A stretch of DNA of 64,000 nucleotides, from contig NC_020166.2 of NCBI RefSeq assembly GCF_000224145.3, forward strand, positions 4,120,939-4,184,938, in the 5' to 3' direction. Within the stretch, counting starts at the first letter, position 1. Every line of letters starts with the position of its first letter. The notes beneath the pieces are model-generated. The model was not told the DNA's origin and ran no database searches. It was given only the letters and a program-made list of their open reading frames with translations. The translations under genes and the position numbers were made by a program. This document shows, piece by piece, positions 1-12,314 of this stretch. Source of the DNA: Ciona intestinalis (lineage: Eukaryota > Chordata > Ascidiacea > Phlebobranchia > Cionidae).

Positions 1-3000
1 GTTTTCCTTACAAATTCATCGAGAGCTGTAGCAAGTTGTTGGTAAGCAGTTCGTGTTTCCAAACCCTGACCAATCTCAGGAAGGTAGTAAGCTTCCTTTA
101 ATACCTGACAAAAATAAAACTTTCTGACAATTGTATCATAATTTCCCCCCAAAAAAATTTGACCAATGTGTCAGAATTAAAAAAATAGTTTTGTTGCACC
201 ATTTGTATCAGAATTTACAACAAAAGTTATCAGAAAATTTATAAACGATAAGTGCTTCTAAATATGTTGTATGGTTACCTCCATTGGCCGATCAATTCTA
301 CGCTTAAGTGCACGCGCCCAATGAGCAGATCCTGCATATTTTGGCTGGTGAGCCATCATGTTATTGGCTTTTGAACTTAATTCCTTCTTTACACTGTTCA
401 GCTCATCATTGAACATTGAATATACCTGAATAATAATTTAGCAACAAATTTAAAGGATTTATACCTAAACAGTAGTTCATATTTGAATAATAATTTATTG
501 ACAAATTTTAAAAGATAACATAAGAAAACAGTTAACGTATGCAGAAAATAAATAACCTCAACAGTTCGTTTATCAATTGTTCTTTTAATGGCTTCACGAG
601 CGGAGAGATGATGGAAGACATTAAGCAACATCACTCCTTCCTCCACAGTCTTAACAGTTTCAAATGCCGATGTGATCAAATTCTGTGTCATCACCTCCAG
701 ATCTTTAATTCCGGTTCGAAATCTGAGAACAAAAATATTTTGACCCAAAATTAACAAAAATATTTTTTAAAAATATATTTTTAATAAAAATATATTTCAA
801 AAATATTTTGACCCCAAATTACCAAAAACATTTTTACACAATGTTAACAGTAATTTTACTCGAAAATCAAGGGGGTATTATTTAATCTTTGACGAAACAA
901 GTTGCAAAGACCTTTAAAGAAATGTTTAGTTCACTTGTATACAACTTTACTGAGGGTTAATTTAATTGGCTGAGCCCACTTTCATTTCCATTCCTGTGTT
1001 TTACAGTACTCTGAGAATATAAAAACTAACGATTTAAAAAAGGTGAACAAACCTGTTATAGTCATCATGCCAAGAAGTATTTTTGACATCCAATATTCCT
1101 TTCTTAACTGATCGCAGGATGTGGAGATGTTTCTCAAACGTTCCTTCAATCTCGAGCAAGCTACGAGCAATGCTTGGTCCTCGTTGTCCAGCAAAACACG
1201 GCATAGCTGTCTTGTCTCCATCTTGACTATAGTATAATATTTATAGCCATGAACAAACTTAAATTCATTAGCACAAAGATATTAAGGACAAGTTTTCCTT
1301 ACGTACACTTTTTCTATTAGAAGTTAAATTATTACACATAAGTTGCGTCGTAGCGACCACGCTTATTTTCTTTCAACTAAACGTAAATATGTTTTAACTG
1401 TAATCGTGTTTTAACAACTGTTGTTTTGTCGAATATATTTTTTTTTTTTTAAAATCTAAATCTTCACCACCGTAATCGCACAGACAAATAAAGTTATTAT
1501 CATTAGGCATATTATATTATTATTATGGTGATTGAAAAATTTATTCCTAAGAGTTAAATACGAAGGCGTCATACCGACGGGCAAAATGTTGCTGACATTC
1601 ACAAACTTCAAGAAGATCTTTACAACGCTGAACAAATGCATCAACTTGTGCAAATATCGAACTTTGGTCCAACACCCAACCATCCTTTGAACATCTGGAA
1701 TTACACAAGAATTAGATAACATAATCAATTAAAAGAACTATAAAATAAAGGAAATATATATATAAAATAAAAAAAATATAATTAATTAAACAAAGTATTT
1801 CAACTGTACAACTGTGGCTCAATTAAATATATATACAATTATACATTGTAGTAACGTGGATAGAACATGTGCAAAGTTTTATAAACACTCATGAGTCCAC
1901 TGTTAAAATAATAGGAAATGGTAACATGGCATATGCAAGTGTAGGCATACCTATTTTTAGGTGTTGGGGTAATGGGCCAATTCTGGCCCAAATCCTAGAA
2001 CCATGGCTTGCCATGACGCGGAACCTCACTCACATCGAATAGAATAAGCATACCTGTGGTGAATGACAGCATTTGTTTTATAGATTTCCTTCCATGACAA
2101 ACAACAATTCACACAGTTTGTCAGAACTAGAGAACTGCTGTCAACAAATCCATCAAATATTCGATCCAGGGAAATTTCCCGACAACAAATACGAATAACT
2201 TCATTGCTTAACTTACGGAAGAGAGCAGTCAACCTTTCCCTGGAATCAATATAGATTTTAACACACTAAATAAAACTTTGTAATAAAACCATACAAAACA
2301 GCTTTACAGGCAATTGTATTGTATTTTTAGTCACTTTTGTCAGGGTTTAACATTGGTCAGGTATGAATAATGAGGTTTGCCTGATTATTTATTTCAGTTT
2401 GATGGTATGTATGTATCTCATAACTGCAACAACACATGGAGAAAATAATAAACTTGAATTTTATAGATAGTTAAAAAACGCCAAGTAAAGTATAATACTC
2501 CAGTTTAACTTCAATTTATGCACACCTTGTGTTGTAGTGGTTCGAATTGACCCAAATAACTCGGATGATCTTTACAATCTCAGGTAAAAGTTTTGGAACA
2601 TCCTTGGGTGTTGCTGTGGCAAGTTTTTCACAAGGTCCTTTGAACAAAGATAGAAATCTCAAGTTACTTTGTGCTTGAGCAGAACCATCTTGAATTAGTT
2701 TAGAAAGCTTTTTAAATGGACCAACATATGAAGATTTTGCTTTCTCCAAAATCCTTTGTATTTTCTTCACTCCAGGTTTGTCAAGTTGAGAGCTTAAACC
2801 TGGATAAATGGATTGGTTAGAATTACAGTATTCTAAAGAATATTTTCCATTTAATATGAAATATATATAGTAGGGTGGGGGAATATGAGGTACCTATTCA
2901 TTATGTTATCTTGTCCCATTTAGTTGTAAACAAAGAACAATAAAAGAATTATAAAATCGTATCACCACTACTTCCATAGACCATTGTTAATTGTTCAAAA

Positions 3001-6000
3001 CTAATGGTTTCCCAGCTTCCCCCACTCTACTATAATTAAATGGCATGCACTACATTATATTACACACCAATTGACACATATTTCTTTATAATTAAGCATT
3101 GTCAAGATTAATATGCCTATTCATACATATATTAAATTTCGGAAGTTTAAAAACAAATGAATTTAAACCTATAACAGAACCGATATCATATGACAGAACA
3201 CAGAAGAATACATGTAACATTAGACACTCATTATGACATAACAATACTCTGTGTTTTAAGTAATTCATACCTGACAGATCAATGCATCTGTTGTTCCAAA
3301 AATCAATTTCTTCTAAAGGACCGGAACTTTCAGCAGTCTCCAATGCATCTTGTGCATTCAATACTTCCTTAATCTGACGCGTCCAATGGATCATAGCAGC
3401 TGAAATATGAAGGTATGCATTATTACAATGGGGCCCTTCAGAAGTAAAATTATTCCTACATTGAAAATAAAATTACTCCTACACGCCAAGTTCCACATCT
3501 TTACAATACTTAAAGAAATAAACTATTATAATCCATTTAAACTCTTTTGGTAAAATTTAAAAGTAATAGGTAATTGAAATGCATTAGCTGTATATGTTTT
3601 ACTTTATACAGATGAGTGCTTACTTTCTAATCTCTGAACAAGCTCTTTGTTTTTTGCCGCAATTTCAGCTGATAAGTCAAGTCCTTCATTTGGAATGTAG
3701 AGCACAGTCTTTCCTTTCATCTTATGCTTGATGTCAGTTAAGCTTGCCAAAAACCTGTCAGTGTTTTAATTAAATAAAGTCACATTAGGAAAGGGGAAAA
3801 AGTTTCTCATGAGCAACAAAAGATCAAAAATCAGGGGCTTGCAAAATAACAAATAAACTTATTTTACATTTGGGTATAATTTAACAAACCTGTGTAGCTG
3901 AGCACTGAAATCATTTTTAATGCTGTCTGGCCAGCTTGTGTTTTTGAAAAATAGTGGAGCATATATGCCATTCATTATGCGAAGCAAACTTTCCAAGTAA
4001 CCACTTCTTAGTGTTCCCCACTGAATTACTGAACTGAATGTTGCTTCTGTGAGTTCTGTGAAACGCCCAGTTCTGCAATGAATTATTGGGTTGAACTACT
4101 GGTGGAATTTCTTTTGGGGGGTTTTGTTTTTTCTAAGCTGACTTCCCCCGATGTACGGGTTGTGTTTTTACGCACACTTTTGTTTTTATTAGAAGACTAA
4201 CTTGATACTAATAAAACATAAATGGCTTGTTTGTCTGCTAGATGTAGCGTGGTAGCGACCACTCTTATTTTCTTGCGGTGTAGCGTGGTAGCGACCACTC
4301 TTATAACTAAATGTAAATATGTTTAAAGTTTTTATGTGTTAGAAAGAAGAAACAGACAAATAAAGGTTCCTTTTTTAATTATTATTGGGTTAAAAAACGT
4401 GGGCCTAAAAAAAAGTAAATTTATGTTACTTACTTAATAAAATAAACCAATTCCTCTGCATTCTGATTGTTTGGTACGACAGTATCAACTGTAACTCCAT
4501 TCACCTAAAAAAATAACAGAAATTGTTAATAAATTATTTGTGAAAACAAGTTTAGAATTCTGAAACATAAAAATTAGAAATATTTATGTAAATACTGAAT
4601 GACTGTATTCCTATCAAGATTCTTTATACAACATTATCCTAATTTAAAAAGTTTGTTTGTGTATAAAGCAAATAAAGTTAAATAATAAAGCAATAACAGT
4701 TGAGCTACTTGCTTTCACAATGTTGGGGAAAAATAGATTTTAGGATTCCAATTGTACATTAAAAACTTATTAGTGATCACTAGGCAACAGCCAAGCATAT
4801 AAGTAATTTACTATTCCAATATAGCAATTATTTGTTTTCTTGGGTAGTTTGTTTTGATGCTATGCCAGATAACTGTAATGAATACAATATGATAATATCT
4901 ATATATTTTATACAATTCGATAACACCTAGATATTTTATATAATGCGATAACACCTAGATATTTTATATACTGCAATAGCACTGCATACAATTTATATTT
5001 TATACAATGCGAAAACACCAATACAGTTATACTGATATAAATAGTTTACCACTTACTGAGTCAACATAAGCAACTAACAGTTTACTATTATTGTCGCTGA
5101 TGAAGTTATTGATCACCGAGTCATGCTGAGGTGTCCATGCATCATCGGATGTACCTTTAATCTTTACTCTGTCTTTGATAAGAAATGTCTGCAATTAAAT
5201 CATGAATGAAAAACGTGAGATATATGTTAAGACTGCACATTTTGAGCTTCAATCATGATTTGCAGCTTTTTTGTAAAATATTTTTTTAGTTATTTAAAGC
5301 ATTAATTTGTTATGTGTAAAGAAAAGTAATAATTACGCATTAAGTTAAATTTGATAGTAAAACAATGGTTTATTTTGGGATCATTCTTTTATTCTTCTCT
5401 AAAACCTCTGTAACGTCACAGTTTTGAAAAATACACAGGTAATTTAGAATTGATCTATTACAGTGCTCTTCAGCTGGTGTGCACGGGCCCTAGAATGCTC
5501 CAAAATATGCATGGGGACATGGGGTGCACCAATACAAAAAGGTATACAAGGGTGCAACACAAACTTGTAGCACTAAACAGATACTTTATATAAAAATGAG
5601 TAAAACTTCGGCAGCTCCGCTCGGTTTAACCGACATGATGATATGCATAAGAATTTTTTTATATCGCTTTTTATCTGAGTTTACCATTTAAGTAAAAAAC
5701 TTTAAGGTTTACTAAACCAAACAGAGTTGAAGAGCACTGATCTATTAAGCACACAGGCCATTTCGAATGTATCTATTATGATACAAGCAAATATGAGGAA
5801 ATCCACACAAAAAAAATACATAGCAATAAACGAATGGCATTAAAATAACATAATGACTCTGGGAATAAAGAATACAGCATGGAGATAAAAACTAAAACAA
5901 AGGAATATTCCTACCAAGTCAGTTGGTACCAAATCTTGTGTCGCTTCATTGTCACCATTTAAGGAAGCTACAAGAATAAACATTAAGTGTTCGTTAATTT

Positions 6001-6263
6001 AGAATTATTTAATTTAGAGACAAGAAATGGACATGAATCAGTAAAACACAAGCTTATAGTTTGTGTTTATTCATTTAAAGAAAAAAATTCTAACAAGTTT
6101 GTCTAATAAATCGCCTTTATGAGGTAAAAAAAAACAGTAAAAACAAATGGTGGAGTTTAAAAAAATCCTTAAACGAAAAAACATTGCAATAACCTGTCGG
6201 AGATTTTTTAAGTGGTGGCGTCGTCGTGACAACAGCACTTGTTTCATTTTCCTCTCCGTTCAT
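1..6263 (-). CDS. DNAH2: Axonemal dynein heavy chain DNAH2, N-terminal part (14 exons, partial)
   Basis: This is the tail (stem) region of an inner-arm axonemal dynein heavy chain, a motor of cilia and flagella. Coding exons, 5' to 3' on the minus strand: 6263-6194, 5967-5915, 5188-5057, 4504-4434, 4072-3890, 3754-3624, 3399-3271, 2799-2526, 2239-2054, 1694-1575, 1226-1053, 722-557, 425-279 and 104 to beyond the left edge. Every junction is GT/AG and the phases close through all 14 exons, giving about 646 residues. Recognisable stretches such as MIHWTRQIKEVLNAQ, IRVIWVNSNHYNTR and FRTGIKDLEVMTQNLITSAF agree with the DHC_N1 region of vertebrate DNAH2 as I remember it, better than with other DNAHs. 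The start is the first ATG in an acidic, Thr-rich leader. The AAA motor domains would lie outside the window. An inverted-repeat element sits in the intron at 2868-3033. Confidence 0.93.
1290..1495 (+). repeat. Dispersed short repeat, copy 1 (TAGCGACCAC family)
   Basis: This intronic block of DNAH2 shares an ordered set of motifs with 4160-4375: TACGYACACTTTT, GTCGTAGCGACCACGCTTAT, AACTAAACGTAAATATGTTT and a final ACAGACAAATAAAG. It has no coding capacity. It may be a short interspersed element, but I see no clear tRNA-like promoter boxes in it. Confidence 0.5.
2868..3033 (+). mobile_element. TIR-MITE copy (GGTGGGGGAAGATGGG family), in DNAH2 intron
   Basis: The left end reads TATAGTAGGGTGGGGGAA and the right end TTCCCCCACTCTACTATA, so the termini are inverted repeats. 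The core carries the family motifs GTAAACAAAGAACA, AAAGAATTATAAAA and ACTTCCATAGACC. It is a non-autonomous DNA element with no ORF, in forward orientation relative to the core. Confidence 0.85.
4160..4375 (+). repeat. Dispersed short repeat, copy 2, with internal tandem duplication
   Basis: Second copy of the repeat at 1290-1495, also in a DNAH2 intron. Here the GTAGCGTGGTAGCGACCACT motif is present twice about 35 bp apart, and the copy again ends in ACAGACAAATAAAG. Confidence 0.5.
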
Positions 6264-6519
6264 TGTGTGAGAATCAACTCATATCAAACTAAACTTCCAG
6301 TGTACTTTAATAGGCTACAATAACCTAATATACAAAAAAAACTTAAAATTAAAACACATTTGGAGTATTTTAGTCACAAACACTGAGACACATTGCCGCA
6401 CACAATCACGAAGCTTGAATTTACATTCGTTGTTGCCATGGCTATGAAGGCAGCGTCACCGAGCGGTAAATTTTCAAATACCTTTTAAATCTTAAATCAA
6501 AGCGTATTTATATGTGTTA

Positions 6520-6870
6520 TCTATGCACAGAGGCCCAAAACAGGGCATTTGTGTGTCCAAAAGCGAGCAAAAGTTGTGCTTTTCGCAATGGGTTTACTTT
6601 AAACAAACTAGTTAAACAACAATATCTCTAAACAATGATTAAATTTACTTCTTCTAAATCCCGCTCTTGACTTTTTTCGATACAAAAAAAATTATAACTA
6701 CCCATGTTTTTTAGACTCTCATACTTTAAGTTTTGTGGTTAAGTTAAAGTTTTTCTTTGAATTGCCGAAAAACATGCATTTTTCATATACCTGCTGTGTT
6801 ATTTTGCACAAAAATTGGCGTTCAATTTCCTTTTACGTAACAAAGTTTTGGCCTACTTGCTATTCATATG
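6520..6870 (+). repeat. Dispersed repeat, copy 1 (shared with 14890-15290)
   Basis: The interval between the DNAH2 start and the GNAT gene shows collinear similarity to 14890-15290. Shared anchors are AAAAGCGAGCAAAAG, CTTTCGCAATG-like, GACTTTTTTCGATACA, CTGTGTTATTTTG and CTTTTACGTAACAA. No ORF and no clear inverted ends are visible. Confidence 0.5.
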
Positions 6871-7130
6871 GCTCTGATCCATAGCCGTATAGGACTTTTA
6901 AAAAGTTGGATACGAGATTTCAAAAATGATACGGCAATTGCAAATAATATGTAGAGGTCGAAAATATTAGCATTTTAACGTTACACCAAATTAGTATAAC
7001 AGAAAACAAACAGCCTGTAACGAATTCAATCGCGGCTGCAAATGAAGGAAACAATTTTGTAATCTGTTTTTGTCTAAACAATAAACAATTTACCAAACAA
7101 GCAGCAACATATACGGTTAACAGCACAAAA

Positions 7131-8248
7131 TTAAAGTAAGCTATTTAATTTCTTTGAACGTATTTCTCGGAGGTCCTTGTACATCACGTGGACGCAATTA
7201 TGTTTCAGTTCCGCTTGAGCAAACACAGTTTCACCAGTGTCCGAGTCCCTGTAGCTCAGCATGTTAATTTTCCTTGCACATTTATATCCAATCTTCTTAT
7301 CAATCATTAATGACTTTTCTGAAGTTGCGAATCCAACGGAGAAATCAAACCCAAGTTCCGCAAATAGAATCATTTGCCTATTTAAAATATAAACAATAAA
7401 AATAAATATATATATATATATACGAAATATTTGTTTCCGTTTAAAAGGTGCAGTTTTAAAAGTTTAATATTCTACCAACCGTTTCGACAGTTCGGTGGCA
7501 ATTTTTCGATTTGAATATTCCGATGAAACGACGAGAAGATCCGCAATCACGAAGTTAGTACTGCCGAGGTCGGTAGATAAAGTTGATTCCGCCCATTCTT
7601 CAAACTACATATATAAAGCGTATGTGTACGTGTAATATTATAATAACATTAAAAGGATTCGCCTTTCAGGTGATAATATTTTGTGGTGTGCTGCAATGCA
7701 CATCGTAACCGAATGATAAAGGGTTCGACGCTGGTTACTGATACCATCCATAAACAAGTCGGCCATTAGTCCAACGCAGTGGCGACAACTATATATTAGC
7801 AAAAAATAGGTAGGATTACCATATACACATAACTTACTCTTTGCAGAATTTCAACTTTCACTGGAACTTCACGGCTACCATGTTTAGCATCGAGGTTCTG
7901 GTGTGGGTCCAGGGTTCCAAACGTTACCCCGCAAACTGTCTTCCTAATGTCATCGAACGCACCTATACTAATACCTGCGGGTATCACCTCCTGCAGCGAT
8001 AAGCGTTATAATAAACTATACTAACTGTGTTCGTGTTTTGTGCTTACCCTAACTGCCTCATCGGCGTACAAGCGCATCTCTTCTTTCGTCATGTTAAGAC
8101 ATTTCGACAACGGTTCATACGGCATGTAATGTTCAACTAGTAGCTCGATGACGTCATTAATGTCGTCATTACGAAGCAATCTATAGGTGATGGCGAGTTC
8201 ACTTGACATACTTACATCTGCACTCTCAAACTTAGCGTCATCAAACAT
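7131..8248 (-). CDS. GNAT-family N-acetyltransferase, arylalkylamine-NAT-like
   Basis: Likely transfers an acetyl group from acetyl-CoA to an amine. Four exons, minus strand: 8248-8048, 7990-7838, 7604-7480 and 7377-7131; phases close and give 241 residues, a normal length for this class. The N-terminus has DINDVIELLVEHYMPYEPL, which resembles the D..V...L...F...EPL start of insect-type arylalkylamine acetyltransferases. The third exon ends the beta-4 strand and acetyl-CoA loop (IADLLVVSSEYSNRKIATEL); its glycines are replaced compared with the usual R/Q-x-x-G-x-G/A loop, so cofactor binding may be altered. The start is the ATG of the first exon, MFDDAKFES. Substrate cannot be told from the sequence. 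The gene lies head-to-tail with DNAH2, about 870 bp away, too far for a typical tunicate operon. Confidence 0.75.
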
Positions 8249-8292
8249 GAGTTGACAAGAATGTATATTTGAATGCTAACACTTTTTGGACA

Positions 8293-8395
8293 TTCCATTA
8301 GCGACCACTGGGTTGGAGCAATTACCGTTAAGTGTCTTGCCCAAGAACACATCATACGCTCATAATGCTAGCAGCGGAGAGCCTTAACAACTGTG
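8293..8395 (-). mobile_element. tRNA-derived SINE fragment (minus strand)
   Basis: The reverse complement carries the SINE tail motifs seen at 9669-9845: GGCTCT..GCTAGCA, TTGGGCAAGACACTTAACGG and TTGCTCCAACCCAGTGGTCG. The tRNA-like head is missing. Confidence 0.6.
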
Positions 8396-8399
8396 AATG

Positions 8400-9660
8400 T
8401 GAGTTAAGGTACTTTTACCTAGATTGTTTGCGATGATACATGATATAACGAGCGCCATACCACGACTCCGTCCTTGCTAAGCATTAACTTTATTTGGCAG
8501 CAAAATGAGAAAATCGACCTTGTTATTTAGCTGAGTGAAGGACGAAATATAAAAAAATAGGATTTCTTAGTGGAAGCGTTTCTTCTTCAAAACAATCGTG
8601 AGAGAAACTGGCGGTAAATCGTTAGTACACTATACCTTGATCTACTTGTCAAACAAATATGGTAGAGTGGGGAAAGGTCGGACACTTAAGCACATATTGC
8701 CCAATATTTCCAAAATTAAAATACATGACTGTTTTGGGGTGATAAAAATTAGTACTAACATTTCTAACACGAATTAGTACTAACATTTCTTTATTAATTG
8801 ACAAATATACAAAAAATACTTTAAAACACACAAGAAGTTATTTAGCGATTCGCACATTATCCCAACATCCGGGCGAGCTGTAAAATTTTACCTGGGCACC
8901 TGGGATTGAGGCCAGATTTTGCTCATTATCCCAAAACCCGGAAGCCCCATTTAGGTCTTTCATGGGATCGATGCCGCTCTATATCTCGGACTTGACAACG
9001 CAGTCCCCAACTTCATCCGCGACACACAGTTCAACCAATTCCATTCACAACCCTGTAGTCAGTCATGAACTAAGATATTGGACTGTATAACTTATACAGT
9101 ATAAGTCTGTAACTCATGTCATAGACTTCTGCCCTCAATTTGCAACGCATCGCAGTCAGCCACAGCACTACAACGTTCATTTTAATTTGAATGCTGCATA
9201 ATTTTGTTAATGGGATAGGTTCCAATGCTAATGAATTTCAAACTAACAACAGATTGAAATCTACCACAAAACAATCTTACAAGTGAGTTTCTTTTATACC
9301 TAACAAATATATTATTTTGTCTCTTGACCTGTCATTTGTTCTGTTGTACAGGTTTACAGTAAATTTATAGCAGGGTAGACGAAGGTGGTTATCAGATAAG
9401 CCTGTATTTTAATTTCTTTTTTACGACCCCCATTTAATGATAATCAGCAAAAAAATAATGTTACACAATTATCGACAGTATTATCACGACTTATAAAACC
9501 TGATTTTTTTAGTTGCAAGTGTGAACGATTGATTTTGTCTCACAACACTAAATTTAGTTTTGTGAAAAAAAAACTCAGGTATAAACATGAGGGAAATAGG
9601 CATGGGTCAATATGACTTTAATTTATTCAAAAACAACAACAAAATATTGGTTTAACGTTG
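8400..9660. other. Intergenic, mostly repeat debris
   Basis: I see no gene. From 8655 to about 8860 there is one end and part of the core of the longer inverted-repeat subfamily (GTGGGGAAAGGTCGGACACT, then AAAACACACAAGAAGTTATT), which matches 19452-19660 and the reverse of 14260-14450. From 9470 to 9530 a further core fragment (GACAGTATTATCACGACTTAT) recurs at 46448. Confidence 0.5.
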
Positions 9661-9668
9661 TATGCATT

Positions 9669-9845
9669 CACCGCAACGTGGTAAAGTGGTTAACGCGTCT
9701 GCCTGTAACTTAGAGGTAATGGATTCAAGGCTCGTCGCTGCTACCAATCTCTACCAATTGTGTCCTTGCGAGAGACACTTAACGGCAATTGCTTCGACTT
9801 ACAGTTTACTAATGGGTTGTCCAAATTATCGGCCATACAAAAAAA
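9669..9845 (+). mobile_element. tRNA-derived SINE, best-preserved copy
   Basis: Starts CCGCAACGTGGTAAAGTGGT, an A-box-like stretch, followed by TTAACGCGTCTGCCTGTAA and a degenerate B box GGATTCAAGGC about 50 bp on. The tail reads TGTCCTTGCGAGAGACACTT, AACGGCAATTGCTTC and ATGGGTTGTCCAAATTATCG. The same order recurs at 38472-39095, 50030-50190 (minus), 48635-48692 and 8293-8395 (minus). Confidence 0.75.
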
Positions 9846-10307
9846 TCCCCCAAAAATGTTCTTACACAAAGTAACATACGTTGTAACTTGTAAGCTGGCA
9901 CCAAGTGTACGAACACCCGTGTTATAACGCCTTTTCACCAAATTGGTAGTGAATATTTACAAACTATTTAGTTCTTGACCACAACAAATGCAATGCTGTA
10001 ACCTGAACAGATCAAATAAATTTTAACTTTAAAGTCACCCAATTCGTGAACAATTATAGCAAAATAACGTCGTGGCAAACAGAGTCGCACAACTGGTAAA
10101 TATTGTTATTAAAACTAACGATTCTGTAACTAGCGTTAACTTGAGTTGAACTAAATATATTTTAATTACAACAGAATGTACCAGGCCATCCACAATTAAT
10201 CGGTTCCTTGTTAAAAAGCATTTTATCACGCGCGGTTATCGTTGCGTAATTTTTCATGTGATGTTAAATTCTGTTGCAGCATTGTAATTTATCTATAATC
10301 ATAACTA

Positions 10308-10484
10308 TACGGTAGGGTGGGGGAAGATGGGACACCTTATCATTATACTTTTGGTGGTAAACCAAGTATACATTTAAAACATTGTAAAACCGTATCCGAT
10401 ATGCCGTTGTTAATTGTTTAAAACACGAACGGGATATTTGGATATTATGTGCTAAAGGTGTTACGTCTTTCCCCATCCTATGTG
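10308..10484 (+). mobile_element. TIR-MITE copy
   Basis: Left end TACGGTAGGGTGGGGGAAGA; the right end is degraded (TTACGTCTTTCCCCATCCTA). Core motifs AAAACCGTATCC, CCGTTGTTAATTGTTTAAAA and GGATATTTGGATATTATG are present in forward order. Confidence 0.8.
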
Positions 10485-10564
10485 TTTATTACTTCAAATG
10501 TTGTCGAATGCCTATTTATATTTCCTCACCGAAATGTTTTGTATTTATATTTAAATTATAAACA

Positions 10565-11481
10565 AACACATAATGCCATGGTTGAATTTATTTCTGATTG
10601 ATATTAAGTTGTGCATATAAATGACATTTATCAATTATTCAACCTAAGGCGCCATCTTCTCTTGATTGAATGTCCTATTCAGCTGAAAATCAAAGAAAAT
10701 GTTTGTAAAACAGTCAATACGTTGTAAAAATATTTAATTAATTGAAAGAACTCAGTAATTGTTTACTATTTTAAAATGAATTATATTTACCGCGCATCGC
10801 TTTATAGTAGCCATCTTTGGGCACCGCACCATAGTAGCGATCATAGTGGTCATCTTTGGGCACCGCAGCATAGTAGCCATCATAGTGGTCATCTTTGGGC
10901 ACCGCAGCATAGTAGCCATCATAGTGGTCATCTTTGGGCACCGCAGCATAGTAGCGATCATAGTATTCATCTTTGGGCACCGCAGCATAGTAGCCATCAT
11001 AGTGGTCATCTTTGGGCACCGCACCATAGTAGCCATCATAGTGGTCATCTTTGGGCACCGCACCATAGTAGCCATCATAGTGGTCATCTTTGGGCACCGC
11101 ACCATAGTAGCCATCATAGTATTCATCTTTGGGCACCGCATTATAATAGCCTTCGTCACGAAGTTTTAGATCATCTTTAACTGAAAAGTAAAAAATGTTT
11201 AGTATATTTAATTAAAACATGTTATTTTACCGCATCCTTATTTTATGTATAACTATAGTTATTTGCCTGTGTTTGCTTTTTTAAAATAATTCACATCATT
11301 CAATTGAATTGATTCAAGGCAGCGATCGTCATTGCCCGCCACACAATAAACAAAATGTTATTTGGTGATTTTGTTGTTTGTTTATGTACTTACGGCTTTT
11401 TGTGTTCCAATGAGCGCTGGCTGTTTCTGTGTGGACCAGAAGTCCGACAAGAAGCAGGGTAAGAAGTGCTGACTTATTCAT
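10565..11481 (-). CDS. Secreted protein with nine 13-residue Tyr/Asp-rich tandem repeats
   Basis: Unrecognised family. Exon 1, 11481-11394, encodes a signal peptide (MNKSALLTLLLVGLLVH...TASA, likely cut before HW). Exon 2, 11180-10791, adds a short linker and nine units of the type AVPKDDHYDGYYG or AVPKDEYYDRYYA (the ninth is partial). Exon 3 begins at 10682 and contributes two codons and a TAG at 10677-10675; an AATAAA signal lies on the minus strand at 10592-10587. Phases close, giving 161 residues. If the last intron is retained, the frame instead ends at 10771. There are no dibasic sites between units, so classical neuropeptide processing is unlikely. Each unit has four or five tyrosines, two to four acidic residues and one lysine, which would suit an extracellular, possibly DOPA-modified or metal-binding product (inference). 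An AG lies directly before the ATG, so exon 1 may follow a 5' UTR intron or receive a trans-spliced leader. Confidence 0.75.
10587..10592 (-). terminator. Poly(A) signal of the secreted repeat gene
   Basis: AATAAA on the minus strand about 85 bp after the TAG in exon 3. Its presence supports the three-exon model over read-through into the last intron. Confidence 0.55.
10800..11160 (+). repeat. 39-bp coding minisatellite
   Basis: Nine head-to-tail copies of a 39-bp unit beginning TCATCTTTGGGCACCGCA on the plus strand. Units differ by only a few bases, mostly at fixed positions (GCAGC versus GCACC, GCCATC versus GCGATC), so the array has been homogenised or expanded recently. It forms most of exon 2 of the secreted repeat protein. 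Confidence 0.95.
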
Positions 11482-12050
11482 CTGTAAAACAAAACAATAT
11501 ATATGAAGCATCAAACATAATTACGTAGCTAAAATTAAACTACTTGCAAATTCGATTGCAAGTGACATCAGAGAAGTTGCCAAACTCTGATGCTGCTTAA
11601 AATATACAAGGCCCTTATATTTGTTTTAACCTGCGAATTATTCTGATATTACTTCCTCTATGCAAGACAATGCACAATTATAATAAATCGTTCTCATGAT
11701 TTTGGACATCAGTTACAGGAAAATGTATATAAATAAAATAGCCAATAACTTCTTGCTATTATGTTAAGTCCTGGGAATGCAAAGAGAAACGCAAGAACCA
11801 TAGTTCGGCTTTACCATGAAGTTCCGTTTCTATACTATTGTTGCGCTTTGTCAAGTATGTTTCCCATGTTAGTTGCATTCAGAAAACAGGATAACAAAGA
11901 TTATAACTTCCATTGTTGTATCATGGGAATCAAAACAAACGCTGAATAGTTGCAAGATGGCTTGCCAACACAATAGGTTAGATTCTCACAAAACCCATCT
12001 TTCGGATGGTTCTCAAAATTGTTATTTCCAATTAGAGGAAATGTGTTATC
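11482..12050. other. Upstream region of the secreted repeat gene
   Basis: AT-rich, with no ORF I can support. An assembly gap follows at 12051-12100. Confidence 0.4.
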
Positions 12051-12100
12051 NNNNNNNNNNNNNNNNNNNNNNNNNNNNNNNNNNNNNNNNNNNNNNNNNN
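12051..12100. other. Assembly gap (50 N)
   Basis: Run of 50 N. The right-hand contig starts exactly at the left arm of the inverted duplication, so the true outer boundary of that arm is unknown. Confidence 1.
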
Positions 12101-12314
12101 GTATACTGAAGTGACTTCAGTCAAAAAACACGAAATAATACTGTAAGCCAGTGGTTCTTAAACTGGGGGGCGCGAAAAACTATAAAGTAAAGTGTTATAT
12201 GTCTTATTACAGTGGTGTTCAAAAGGCTCAAATACGACGCACGCAAAAGGTAAATTAAAATAGCAATCCTTTAAGTCTGTTTTTAAACCTCTTACACATG
12301 CTAAATGATGAGGT

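Noticed and set aside
10776-11180. 134- and 107-codon plus-strand frames over the repeat array
   Set aside because: They are mirror frames of the minus-strand coding minisatellite. Only the minus strand links to a signal peptide exon, stop and poly(A) signal.
12150-12175. CAGTGGTTCTTAAACTGGGG, like a hAT terminus
   Set aside because: No matching inverted end was found nearby, so only the inner CAGTGGTGTTCAA element is reported.
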